A DNA stretch of 9,073 nt from Acetobacteraceae bacterium (GCA_019689515.1 JADGHI010000126.1:1-9073), one strand, 5' to 3'; shown: positions 1 to 7,011, counted from the stretch's first letter. Numbers and translations are program-made. Notes: generated from the sequence alone by a model not told the origin.

Positions 1-1
1 C

Positions 2-778
2 GGCGGCGCCTCGGTGCCAGGCACCCAGGCGATCGCGCTTGCCCCGCCGGACGGGCACACGATCGGCGTGGTTGACAGCTCCTTCACGATCAACCCGACC
101 CTGCTCGGCCCGACGCGGCTGCCCTACGACACGCGCCGCGACTTCACGCCGATCTCGCTGCTGGTCACCGCGCCGCTCGCCCTGTTGGTTCATCCGGCCG
201 TGCCGGCGAACGACCTCCAGGCCCTCGTCGCGCTCGCCCGGGCGCGGCCCGGGCGGATGAGCATCAGCTCCGCCGGGATCGGCACCGCCGTTCACCTCGC
301 CGGCGAGCAGTTCAAGCAGGCCGCGGGCGGGCTCGACATCGTGCACGTGCCCTACCGCAGCGGCGGGCCATCGGTCGCCGACCTGATCGCCGGGCAGGTG
401 CAGATGACCTTCGCCACCGTGCCCTCGACCCTCGACCATGTGCGCGCCGGGCGGCTGCGCGCGCTGGCCGTCACCGGCAGAGAGCGCAGCCCACTGCTGC
501 CCGAGGTGCCGAGCACTGCCGAGGCTGGGCTGCCCGCGGTCGATGCCGAACTCCTCAATGGCCTGGTGGCCCCGGCGGCGGTGCCGCCGGCCATCGTCGA
601 GCGGCTTGCCACAGCCGTGCGCGGCGCCATCGCGGCGCCCGGGCCCTTCCGCGACCGCCTGGTGGGCATGGGCTTCCGGCTCGTCGGCAGCACGCCGGCC
701 GAGTTCGCCGCGCGCATCGAGGCCGAGATCGCCCGCTGGGCGCAGGTGATCCGCGACGGCAACATCCGCGCCGAGTAG
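2..778 (+). CDS. Bug/TctC-family tripartite tricarboxylate transporter substrate-binding protein (5' partial)
   Basis: This is the C-terminal part of a periplasmic extracytoplasmic solute-binding protein of the Bug (TctC) family. Such proteins bind carboxylates or other small organic acids for a TctAB-type permease, or act as orphan sensors. The frame is open from base 2, so the gene starts left of the window; 258 residues remain of a usual 320-330. The signal peptide and first beta-strand are missing. The visible start corresponds to the family's glycine-rich ligand loop (usually GGxGNIG, here GGASVPG), followed by the APPDGHT segment. Other family marks are TPISLLV, the VHVPYRSGGPSVADLIAGQV block and the LPEVPSTAEAGLP block near the C-terminus. 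The GTG at 14 is in frame but internal to conserved sequence, so it is not a real start. No permease genes are visible. Bug genes often stand alone beside catabolic genes, which fits here. The ligand is unknown. Confidence 0.93.
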   Translation, partial: GGASVPGTQAIALAPPDGHTIGVVDSSFTINPTLLGPTRLPYDTRRDFTPISLLVTAPLALLVHPAVPANDLQALVALARARPGRMSISSAGIGTAVHLAGEQFKQAAGGLDIVHVPYRSGGPSVADLIAGQVQMTFATVPSTLDHVRAGRLRALAVTGRERSPLLPEVPSTAEAGLPAVDAELLNGLVAPAAVPPAIVERLATAVRGAIAAPGPFRDRLVGMGFRLVGSTPAEFAARIEAEIARWAQVIRDGNIRAE

Positions 779-780
779 GC

Positions 781-828
781 GGCGTGCGGGGGTACGCCGG
801 ACGGCGGCGTGGCCGGCCTCCAGCCGGC
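781..828 (+). terminator. possible weak terminator after the Bug gene (two small hairpins)
   Basis: Just past the stop codon are two short inverted repeats. GGCGT/ACGCC lies at 781-785 and 794-798. GCCGGC/GCCGGC lies at 812-817 and 823-828 with a 5-nt loop, followed by CTTGT. There is no real T-run, and small hairpins are common in DNA this GC-rich, so this is only a candidate. Confidence 0.25.
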
Positions 829-1446
829 TTGTCGTCAGTGTCGTGTGCGTCTTGGCCGCCGCCGCCCGGGCCACCCTGCTGCGCCACCGCTGGTGCGAAG
901 GCTGGAGCGCATCGCGCCTCGGTGCCGCTGTCCGGGATCGACACAGCTCCTGCCGCTTCATGTCGGCGCGGGAAACCGGGGGCGACGTCGCCACCCACGC
1001 GTGGTCCAGCGACGAGCCGTGACTGGCGGCGACGCGTCGGTGCCGGCGCGCCCTCAGCGCCAGTTCTGGCCGGTCGGCTGGCCACAGCCGAAAGGGGCCG
1101 GCATTGGGCCGCCATGGTCCAGGCGAGCCCACGCGGAGGCTCGGCGGTACATCGGGCAGCGGCGGGATTGGGGCACTGGCGATGCGACGCCGTACCGAGA
1201 CGGTGCAGCGACCTTACGTCCTCCGCCGCGCAGGCTTCTTGTGGACGGCCTCACCGCCGCCACGCTTGCGCTGGCCGCCGTTTGCGGCCGCGGCTGCCCT
1301 GAAGGCCGCGCCGCCCGCATGTCCGCTCTCCTTCCGCACCCTAGGGCAAGAGCATCAGGGCCGCCGGCGAGTTCTCGGCCGCCCCAGCGTTCACATTGGC
1401 GTCCACAGCCGATCGCCGTGTCGGCGACGGAGGCGGTCCTTGAAGG

Positions 1447-1489
1447 GCATCGTGCCGCCGCGTAGCGTCGCGCGCCGACGCCACGATGC
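1447..1489 (+). promoter_or_regulatory. interrupted stem-loop upstream of the amidohydrolase
   Basis: An 8-bp perfect inverted repeat, GCATCGTG (1447-1454) and CACGATGC (1482-1489), encloses a second perfect hairpin, GCGTCG (1465-1470) and CGACGC (1476-1481) with loop CGCGC. The inner stem abuts the outer right arm, so RNA would fold into one stem with a 10-nt bulge on one side. It ends 32 nt before the Shine-Dalgarno sequence of the gene at 1541. It could be an operator, a leader structure or chance. An 8-bp repeat over this distance is expected roughly once per kilobase of such DNA. Confidence 0.3.
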
Positions 1490-1540
1490 GGAAGCGCCCG
1501 TTGCGAACGGCATCGGATGGCGAGGAGAGGATTGGACGTC

Positions 1541-2383
1541 ATGCTCACGATCGACGCCCAGGTGCACGCCTATGAGCGCAACCATCCGGGCCGCCCCTGG
1601 GCCGCTGCCCTGCACGGCCCGCCCGAGGTCACGGGCGACGACATGGTGGCCGCCATGGACGCGGTCGGCGTGGACGGTGCGATACTGGTCTCGGTCTTCA
1701 CGATGTACCGCTACGACGCGAGCTACGCGATCGAGGTGCATGCGAAGCACCCCGGCCGCTTCGCGCTGGTCAAGCCGGTGGACCCGAACGATCCCGCGGT
1801 TGGCGACACCGTCGCCGACTGGGCCTCTACGCCCGGTGCGGTCGGAATCCGGATCATGATGCGCGGCGGCGTGTCCGAGGACCCCGCCGATCCGGGAATC
1901 AACCGCGTGCTGGCCGCGGCGAAGCAGCATTCCCTCCCGGTCAACCTGCTGGCCTATGGACGGCTGGACCAGGTCCGCCAGCTCGCGGCGCGGCACCCCG
2001 ACACACAGCTGGTGATCGACCATCTCGGCCTGCCGCAGCCCTTCGAGCCGCCACCGCCTGCGGAGCCCTGGGCCGATCTGCCGAAGCTGCTGGCGCTTGC
2101 GGAGCACGACAACGTCGCGGTGAAGATCACCGGGGCCTGCACGCTGTCGCATGAGCCCTTCCCCTATCGGGACATCTGGGACCCGCTCGGCCGCATCTTC
2201 GACGCCTTCAGCCTTGACCGCTGCATGTGGGGCACCGACTGGACCCGCGCGGTCGCACTCCTGTCCTACGAGCAAGGGGTCGAGGCGTTCCGCCGCACCG
2301 ACCGGCTGACGGACAGCGACCGCGCCACGCTGATGGGCGGCACCGCGCAGCGGATCTACCGCTGGGCACCGTCGAAGTCCTGA
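1541..2383 (+). CDS. amidohydrolase family 2 (PF04909-type) hydrolase, possible lactonase
   Basis: A 280-residue TIM-barrel hydrolase of the amidohydrolase-2 group, which includes lactonases such as LigI and 4-sulfomuconolactonase, and some decarboxylases. The start at 1541 is chosen because GAGGAGAGG (1522-1530) sits 10 nt upstream; the in-frame ATG at 1517 lies before that site. Visible family features are the N-terminal beta-strand motif IDAQVH (residues 4-9), the strand ending in VKPVDP (77-82), VIDHLG with His161, VKITG with Lys196 and, near the end, MWGTDWT with Asp233, the likely catalytic acid. The first His of the classical HxH is Gln7, as in the DxQVH branch of the family, so metal dependence is uncertain. 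No signal peptide, so cytoplasmic. The length is normal. Context with SDRs and a luciferase-like oxygenase favours hydrolysis of a lactone or ring-opened intermediate; the actual substrate is unknown. Confidence 0.9.
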   Translation: MLTIDAQVHAYERNHPGRPWAAALHGPPEVTGDDMVAAMDAVGVDGAILVSVFTMYRYDASYAIEVHAKHPGRFALVKPVDPNDPAVGDTVADWASTPGAVGIRIMMRGGVSEDPADPGINRVLAAAKQHSLPVNLLAYGRLDQVRQLAARHPDTQLVIDHLGLPQPFEPPPPAEPWADLPKLLALAEHDNVAVKITGACTLSHEPFPYRDIWDPLGRIFDAFSLDRCMWGTDWTRAVALLSYEQGVEAFRRTDRLTDSDRATLMGGTAQRIYRWAPSKS

Positions 2384-2497
2384 TCGGCGGCGGCAGCCCT
2401 CTGCGCGCGGAGTCTTCCCCGCGGCATCGGCCATGGGCGTGGCCGGTGCGGGGCGGTGGGCTGCCCCGGCGTCCGGCCGGCCCTCGATCCGCGGCGG

Positions 2498-2889
2498 TCA
2501 GGCGTTCGCCTTCATCAGCCTATCGAGCTCCGCCAGGCGGCGATCCACGCGCTCGGGCTGCTGGCTCCCGAGCTTCATTATCGGCATCGCCATCGGCAGC
2601 GTGACGATGATCTCGAAATCCTTGCTCCGCGCGCGTCCCGCCTTCGCCAGCGCGCCGTCGAGGCGCCCGATCATGTCCCTGGTGGCAGCGGGGTCACGGT
2701 TGAAGCCGTGCCAGCCGGCGCCGAAGCGCGCGGCGCGGCGGAGGGCGGCTCAGCATAGCCGCCGACGATAATCGGCACATGCGATTTCTGGACCGGCTTG
2801 GGGTTCAGCCGGCAGCCTTCGAACCGCACCCACCGGCTGGCGAAGTCCACCACCGGCTCGGTCCAAAGCCGGCGCATGGCTTCATGCGT
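2498..2889 (-). pseudogene. remnant of an LLM-class (luciferase-like) flavin-dependent oxidoreductase, C-terminal part, frameshifted
   Basis: Read on the minus strand, 2889 to about 2746 encodes the conserved LLM segment EAMRRLWTEP, followed by RFEGCRLNPKPVQ and HVPIIVGGYAEP. Translation then leaves frame. In a different frame, from about 2749 to the TGA at 2500-2498, it resumes as ALRRAARFGAGWHGFN and runs through a normal C-terminus ending LMKANA. Adding one base near 2746-2751 joins the halves smoothly (GGYAEP-ALRRAARFG), so this is a 1-nt deletion. It leaves an in-frame TGA at 2752-2750. About 130 residues of a roughly 300-residue family remain. Upstream of THEAMRR the frame is open but shows no further similarity, so the 5' half, with its start and flavin-site strands, is gone. 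The NPKPVQ-HVPIIVGG signature belongs to the F420/FMN LLM subgroup, unlike the intact LLM at 7012-8106, so it is not a copy of that gene. It converges with the amidohydrolase gene and lies divergent to the first SDR. Confidence 0.85.
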
Positions 2890-3012
2890 CGCATTCGGCG
2901 CCTCGGGAACAGTGGAGGAATTGCCAGGCATTCCCACCGGCCGCACACTCGCTGGCCTCGCGGGCATCGTCGTGCCCGTCAGACTGACTGCCCCCGCCGC
3001 AAGGAGTGCCAT

Positions 3013-3777
3013 ATGGGCCGCATGCAGGATCGACTCGCCGTCGTGACCGGAGCCGCGAACGGCATTGGCGCCGCCATCGCGCGTCGCCTGGGCGGGGAGG
3101 GAGCAAGGCTCGCCCTGCTCGACATCGACGCGGCGGGGTTGGAGCGCCTGGCGGCGGAGCTGCGCGGTCAGGGAATCCAGGTCCTCACCCAGGCTGGCGA
3201 CGTCACCGAGGAGAGCGTCGTGCAGGCCGCCTTCGCCCGCATCGCGGAGGAGTGCGGCCCGGTGGATGTCCTGGTGAACAATGTGGGCGGCGCGCGCAAC
3301 GCCCGCATCTGGGAGATGTCGGTGGAGGACTGGGACTTCACCATCCGGCTGAACCTGCGCTCCGCCTTCCTCTGCACCCGTGCGGTGCTGCCCTCGATGA
3401 TGGCGCGCCGGGCGGGCAGCATCGTCTGCATGTCCTCGGGGTCGCGCAACGGCACGCCCTGGTCGGCCGCCGACACCGGCGCCGCCGCCTACTCCGCGGC
3501 CAAGGCGGGCATCCACGGCTTCATCCGCGACGTGGCGCTGGAGGTCTCGCATCTCGGCGTGCGCATCAACGCTGTGGCGCCCGGCCCGATCGAGACCGAC
3601 CGCACCCGCCCGGCCTTCGCGCGCATGGAGCAGACGCTGGAGCTGAGCCCGAACCGCCTAGTGCCGATGCGCCGCATCGGACAGCCGCGCGAGATCGCCG
3701 ACGCCGTGCTGTTCCTCGCCTCGGATGAGGCGAGCTACATCACGGGCACAACGCTCGACGTCGCCGGGGGACGCTGA
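3013..3777 (+). CDS. SDR-family NAD(P)-dependent oxidoreductase (first)
   Basis: A 254-residue classical short-chain dehydrogenase/reductase, which would oxidise an alcohol or reduce a ketone with a nicotinamide cofactor in the cytoplasm. The start at 3013 has AAGGAG at 3001-3006, 6 nt away. Extending the frame to 2779 would run antisense through the LLM remnant, so that start is rejected. Motifs are TGAANGIG (12-19, dinucleotide loop), Asp37 at the end of beta-2 (suggests NAD over NADP), GDV (62-64), NNVG (89-92), Asn114, Ser142, and Tyr160-x3-Lys164 in YSAAK. Then come VAPGPIETD (188-196) and the usual end, DVAGG. The Ser-to-Tyr distance is about 18 residues against the usual 12-13, because of an extra loop (NGTPWSAADTGA). 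A CGGGCA/TGCCCG hairpin lies at 2961-2978. Probably the first gene of a loose plus-strand group with the second SDR and the thioesterase. The substrate cannot be assigned; FabG-like annotation would be overreach. Confidence 0.94.
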   Translation: MGRMQDRLAVVTGAANGIGAAIARRLGGEGARLALLDIDAAGLERLAAELRGQGIQVLTQAGDVTEESVVQAAFARIAEECGPVDVLVNNVGGARNARIWEMSVEDWDFTIRLNLRSAFLCTRAVLPSMMARRAGSIVCMSSGSRNGTPWSAADTGAAAYSAAKAGIHGFIRDVALEVSHLGVRINAVAPGPIETDRTRPAFARMEQTLELSPNRLVPMRRIGQPREIADAVLFLASDEASYITGTTLDVAGGR

Positions 3778-3932
3778 CGCCGGTCCAGCGCCGCCGTCCG
3801 CTTCGCATCGCCGAGCCGGAACCGCCCGGCCCGTTGCACGTCGCACTGATCAGGGTGGCGGGCGGGGCCGGCAGAGGACTGGTGCCGCCATGAGCCAGGC
3901 GATAGTCGCGCCGGGTCGCCGCCGAGCTTGGT

Positions 3933-3982
3933 CGGCAGTGGTCGGCCCGCGCAGTCTGTTCTCCCGGCGCGGCGCACTGCCG
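3933..3982 (+). promoter_or_regulatory. interrupted stem-loop upstream of the second SDR
   Basis: A perfect 8-bp inverted repeat, CGGCAGTG (3933-3940) and CACTGCCG (3975-3982), encloses a 6-bp repeat, CCGCGC (3947-3952) and GCGCGG (3967-3972). The internal loop is 6 nt on one side and 2 nt on the other, and the apical loop is 14 nt. It lies 58 nt before the start at 4041, inside the 263-bp gap between the SDR genes. It may be a leader structure, a terminator for the upstream SDR or an operator. No T-run follows, and chance is a real alternative in this base composition. Confidence 0.3.
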
Positions 3983-4040
3983 GGCTTGCCGCGGAGGTGC
4001 GGCGGTCGGATGATCGTGCGGACACCGGGGGAGGAACAGC

Positions 4041-4784
4041 ATGCGGCTGAAGGACAAGGTCGCCATCGTGACGGGCGGCGCGCACGGCATGGGCGAGGCA
4101 GAGGCTCGCCTCTTCGCCAAGGAGGGCGCGGCGGTCGTCGTCGCGGACGTGCTCTCCGACATGGGCGAGGCGGTGGTGGCGGACATCAATGCCAGCCAGG
4201 GCCGGGCGATGTTCGTCCGGGCCGACGTCTCCTCGGAGGCCGACTGGCACGCCCTGATCGCCAGGACGCTCGAGACCTATGGCAAGCTCGACATCCTCGT
4301 GAACAACGCCGGCATCAGTGGCAGCGCCGTCGGCAGCGAACTGTCGCTGGAGGGCTGGAACAGGCTGATGGCGGTCAACGCGACCGGCGTGTTCCTCGGC
4401 ACCACGCTGGCGGCGCAGGAGATGGCCAAGGCCGGCAAGGGGTCCATCGTCAACGTCTCCTCCATCATGGGCTTCGTCGGCAGCGCCGAGGGGCATCCCG
4501 GCTACGCCGCGTCGAAGGGCGCGGTCCGCCTGCTGACCAAGGCGGCGGCGGTGCGCTGGGGACCGCAGGGCGTGCGGGTGAACTCGGTGCATCCGGGCTA
4601 CATGCCGGCGATGCTGGGCGGAACCAATGCCGGCACGCGCGCGGCGAAGATCCCGATGACGCCGCTGCGGCGGCTAGGCGAGCCGATCGAGGTCGCCTAT
4701 GGCGTGCTATTCCTGGCCTCCGACGAGGCGTCCTTCATCACCGGCACCGAGCTGGTGATCGACGGCGGCTACATCGCGCAGTAG
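4041..4784 (+). CDS. SDR-family oxidoreductase resembling cyclopentanol dehydrogenase
   Basis: A 247-residue classical SDR, the usual length. The start at 4041 has a strong purine-rich site, GGGGGAGG (4027-4034), 6 nt upstream. Motifs are TGGAHGMG (11-18), Asp36 at the end of beta-2 (NAD preference), ADV (61-63), NNAG (88-91), Asn113, Ser141 in NVSSIMG, Tyr155-x3-Lys159 in YAASK, HPG (184-186), and a C-terminus ending DGGYIAQ. The blocks around NVSSIMGFVG, ASKGAVRLLTKAAAV and RVNSVHPGYM resemble, from memory, Comamonas cyclopentanol dehydrogenase (CpnA) and related cyclic-alcohol dehydrogenases. A role in oxidising an alicyclic alcohol to its ketone is therefore plausible but not proved. It follows the first SDR by 263 bp and precedes the thioesterase by 116 bp, so co-transcription is possible but not tight. 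A small CGCGA/TCGCG hairpin lies at 4818-4831, downstream. The two SDRs differ strongly in sequence, so they are not a recent duplication. Confidence 0.94.
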   Translation: MRLKDKVAIVTGGAHGMGEAEARLFAKEGAAVVVADVLSDMGEAVVADINASQGRAMFVRADVSSEADWHALIARTLETYGKLDILVNNAGISGSAVGSELSLEGWNRLMAVNATGVFLGTTLAAQEMAKAGKGSIVNVSSIMGFVGSAEGHPGYAASKGAVRLLTKAAAVRWGPQGVRVNSVHPGYMPAMLGGTNAGTRAAKIPMTPLRRLGEPIEVAYGVLFLASDEASFITGTELVIDGGYIAQ

Positions 4785-4900
4785 CAGCCGGCGATGCCCG
4801 TCGAGTGTCACAGGGACCGCGATGCGTCGCGTTCGGCCGCCGTTGCCGCGCGGTGCTTGCGCGGGATTTCGGAGGCTGTGGCGGCGCCGCGGAAGGCTCC

Positions 4901-5365
4901 ATGACCCGTCGCGTTGACCAAGCGCAGGCCCGCGCGGCTTTCGAGCGCGCAATCGCCGGGACGCGTGAGACTTTCGGCGACTTCTTCCTCGCCCGGCTGC
5001 TGGGGCTGGAGATCACCTATCCCGGCGAGGCGTGCGAAGTCGCCTTCGACGTCGCGGACTTCATGTTCAATCCGCAGGGCACCGTGCATGGCGGCGTCCT
5101 GGCCACGGCGCTCGACATCTCCATGGGGCATCTCATCAACCGCCTGGCCGGCGGGCCCGGCACGACGCTGGAGATGAAGATCCAGTACCTGGCGCCGGTG
5201 CGCGCCGGGCGCGTGGTTTGCCGCGGCGAGGCGCTGCGCCGTGGCGGGACGTGGTTCCTGCGCGCGGAGGCTCGTGACGCGGAGGGGACGCTGGTCGCCT
5301 TCGCGACTTCCACCTGGAAGCTCCTGAAGAGGCCGCCGGCGACCACGCCGGACCGGAGCGCCTGA
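4901..5365 (+). CDS. PaaI-like hotdog-fold thioesterase
   Basis: A 154-residue single hotdog-domain protein of the PaaI/YdiI-type thioesterase group (PF03061), which hydrolyses acyl- or aryl-CoA thioesters in the cytoplasm, usually as a tetramer. The diagnostic segment is FNPQGTVHGG (residues 56-65): Asn57 and Gly60 are the usual oxyanion-side residues, HGG is at 63-65, and Asp72 nine residues after His63 is the likely catalytic carboxylate. LEMKIQYLAPVRAG (90-103) is the central strand pair. The ATG at 4901 has GGAAGG at 4891-4896. The frame is open far upstream, but that portion runs across the second SDR in another frame and is not coding. The gene lies 116 bp after the second SDR and ends 25 bp from the convergent acyltransferase gene. 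In context it would release CoA from a degradation intermediate or clear dead-end CoA esters; the substrate is unknown. Confidence 0.92.
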   Translation: MTRRVDQAQARAAFERAIAGTRETFGDFFLARLLGLEITYPGEACEVAFDVADFMFNPQGTVHGGVLATALDISMGHLINRLAGGPGTTLEMKIQYLAPVRAGRVVCRGEALRRGGTWFLRAEARDAEGTLVAFATSTWKLLKRPPATTPDRSA

Positions 5366-5390
5366 AGACGCCTCGTCGGCACCGGACCGA

Positions 5391-6571
5391 TCACCGGCCC
5401 GATGTGGCGGGCGCGCCGGAACCCGTCAGCGCCGTCGCCGCGGCTCCCCGCTCCGGCCCCGCGAAGCGCGCCAGCAGCATCCGGTGGAGGGGACGCTCGA
5501 TCAGGAGATGCACCGCGAGCGACGCGCCGAGCGCAGCCAGGAGCAGGCCCGCCGCGTAGGCGACCGGCGAGAGTGCGATCATGTCGCGTAGCGCGACCGC
5601 CACCGGCCGAATGCCGAAGATGACGAAGGCGTGGACGAGATAGATGGAATAGGACGCGTCGCCGAGGAGGACCATCGCTCGCGTCCCGATCCCTCTCCGC
5701 GTCCAGCCGCTGCCCAGGGTCAGGCCCGCCATGACCAGGGCCGCCGGCACGCCCCACAGGATCGTCCGCGTGGCCACATCCGGCTCGGTCAGCCACTGTG
5801 CGGCGGGCCCCGACATCCATGACGCGGCGATCCCCTGTGCCACGAGGGCCGTCACCCCCGATGCGACAAGCGCGACGCGGAGCACCGGCGCCAGCGTCAG
5901 CCCGCGGATCCGCGCCAGCGCGATCCAGGCGCCCGCGACGAATTCCAGGATGAGGGGCGCCGACCAGACCTGCACCGCGAAGGGCCAGGCATCTGAGGCC
6001 TGCCCGATCGCCACGACGGCCGCGAAGAGCAGCGTCAGGGCCAGGACGGCCCGGCCGAGGCTGAGCCCGAGCAGGAGCGCGAAGACCGCGTAGAAGAACA
6101 TCTCGTGGTTCAGCGTCCAGCCGGGCGAGAAGGCCGGATTGTGGGCACCCGCCGCGTCCGGCCACGGCACGAACAGGAAGGACGCGATGATGCGGTGCGG
6201 GTCGAAGTCGAACCGGACCGCCTCGGGCCTCACGGCGCGCAGGGTGAGCAGGGCGGCGAGGAAAACGGCGGTCACGAGCCAGTAGAGCGGCACGATGCGG
6301 ATGAGCCGGCGCCGGACGAATTTCGGCCTGACGCCGGGCCGCCCGAAGTCGTGCCGGCAGGACCAGACCATGATGAAGCCGGAGATGACGAAGAACAGGT
6401 CCACGCCGGCTGCCCCTCCATGGAGGACCGGACTGCCGAAGCCAAGCCGGCTGCCCCTCCATGGAGGACCGGACTGCCGAAGCCAAGATGCAGCGCCAGA
6501 TGCTGCGAGAGGTGCAGCGCAAGCACCATGAGCGCCGCGACGGCTCGGAGGAGCTGCACTTCGACCAGCAT
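5391..6571 (-). pseudogene. acyltransferase-3 family membrane protein, frame broken by a 41-bp tandem duplication
   Basis: This encodes an integral membrane acyltransferase (PF01757, OafA-like), the type that acetylates or otherwise acylates cell-surface sugars. The N-terminus reads from ATG 6571-6569: MLVEVQLLRAVAALMVLALH contains the family's RX10H motif (Arg9, His20) in the first membrane helix. Coding continues to GSPVLHGGAAG, where a perfect second copy of 41 bp (6405-6486) shifts the frame; the shifted frame stops at 6272 after about 99 residues. The other part, from VDLFFVISGFIMV (GTG codon at 6404) to the TGA at 5391, is intact: several hydrophobic helices, PGWTLNHEMFFY, and GDASYSIYLVHAF near the end. 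Removing one copy gives one clean 379-codon frame, normal for the family. A product restarted at GTG 6404 would lack the catalytic helix, so the gene as sequenced is probably off. It is convergent with the thioesterase gene. Whether this is a fixed mutation, a switch or an assembly error cannot be told here. Confidence 0.9.
6405..6486. repeat. perfect 2 x 41-bp tandem direct repeat inside the acyltransferase gene
   Basis: The unit begins GCCGGCTGCCCCTCCATGGA and ends GCCGAAGCCAA. Copy one is 6405-6445 and copy two is 6446-6486, identical at all 41 positions with no spacer. Each contains a 12-bp palindrome, CCTCCATGGAGG (6415-6426 and 6456-6467). 41 is not a multiple of 3, so the extra copy shifts the reading frame of the minus-strand gene. 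The lack of divergence between copies means the event is recent or that the copies are kept equal by slippage or recombination. Confidence 0.98.
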
Positions 6572-7011
6572 GGAACCGGTGGAGCCCCCCTGCTTGCGGA
6601 ACCGCGCGGCGCTCCGCGCGTGGCGCGCCGGATGTGGCGCGACGCGATCGCTACCGAGGTCGCAGGCCGGCGTCAAAGGTCCCGGCCGGCTCGCGCGCCC
6701 GTCGTCCGTGCCCGTATGGCGCACCGGCGCAGGCGCGGCAGGCAGGATAGGCCCTCATTTCCGTCGCTTCGGGGAAGCCGGGGCGTCGTCAGGCGGCGGG
6801 GCCGCCAGGAGTCCCGGACCGGGCGAGGTGGGCAGTGCGGGGTTTGGCCGTCGTCGGCTTACGCCTGAGCTTGCCGTTGGCCACGGCGAAAGCCGTGATT
6901 GAAGCGGGGGGACGTGGGCGGTAGCGTCATGCGCAACGCACGCCAGCCAACATGCACGCACGCCCGCGTGAGCAGGCCGAGGCAGGCGCAACAGGGCAGG
7001 GGAGAAACGCC
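6572..7011. other. 440-bp divergent intergenic region between acyltransferase and LLM genes
   Basis: The genes on either side point away from each other, so both promoters should lie here. I see no gene: the open frames translate to Arg/Pro/Ala-rich sequence without motifs. Two neat hairpins are present. CGCGCGG/CCGCGCG lies at 6603-6609 and 6614-6620 with loop CGCT. CACGGC/GCCGTG lies at 6882-6887 and 6892-6897 closing a GAAA tetraloop. No convincing -35/-10 pair could be chosen on either strand. Confidence 0.5.

Larger units (their letters stand above)
779..1540. other. 762-bp stretch with no recognisable gene
   Basis: Open frames exist here on both strands, but their translations are rich in Arg, Pro, Ala and Gly with no motif I recognise, as expected of non-coding high-GC DNA. 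None has a convincing ribosome binding site. The stretch is long for this otherwise compact region. It contains small hairpins, for example GGCCGC/GCGGCC at 1273-1278 and 1284-1289, and the larger interrupted stem-loop listed separately at 1447-1489. It could be a long leader or promoter region for the amidohydrolase, or the residue of a decayed gene. I could not identify a protein remnant in any frame. Confidence 0.5.

Noticed and set aside
1391..2434. 347-residue minus-strand open frame
   Set aside because: It is antisense to the amidohydrolase, Arg/His/Val-rich and without recognisable motifs.
2671..3552. 293-residue minus-strand open frame taken as one gene
   Set aside because: Only its last part (2889 to about 2746) resembles a protein, the LLM remnant. 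The upstream two thirds are antisense to the first SDR.
3725..5365. 546-residue plus-strand open frame
   Set aside because: Only its last 154 codons (thioesterase) are real. The rest crosses the second SDR in another frame and reads as Arg/Gly-rich shadow sequence.
6391..6404. GTG at 6404 as the true acyltransferase start
   Set aside because: It is the internal Val of the conserved GVDLFFVISGF motif. A protein beginning there would lack the RX10H helix, which is present just upstream beyond the duplication.
6405..6486. CRISPR-like or mobile-element repeat
   Set aside because: There are only two abutting copies with no spacer, both lying in the coding sequence. This is a simple tandem duplication.
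5017..6522. 501-residue minus-strand open frame
   Set aside because: It lies over the acyltransferase and the thioesterase in the wrong frame and has no family motifs. It is a high-GC shadow frame.
6105..6902. 265-residue plus-strand frame with acidic and charged content
   Set aside because: It is antisense to the acyltransferase and spans the 41-bp repeat and the intergenic region. It has no motifs or ribosome binding site.
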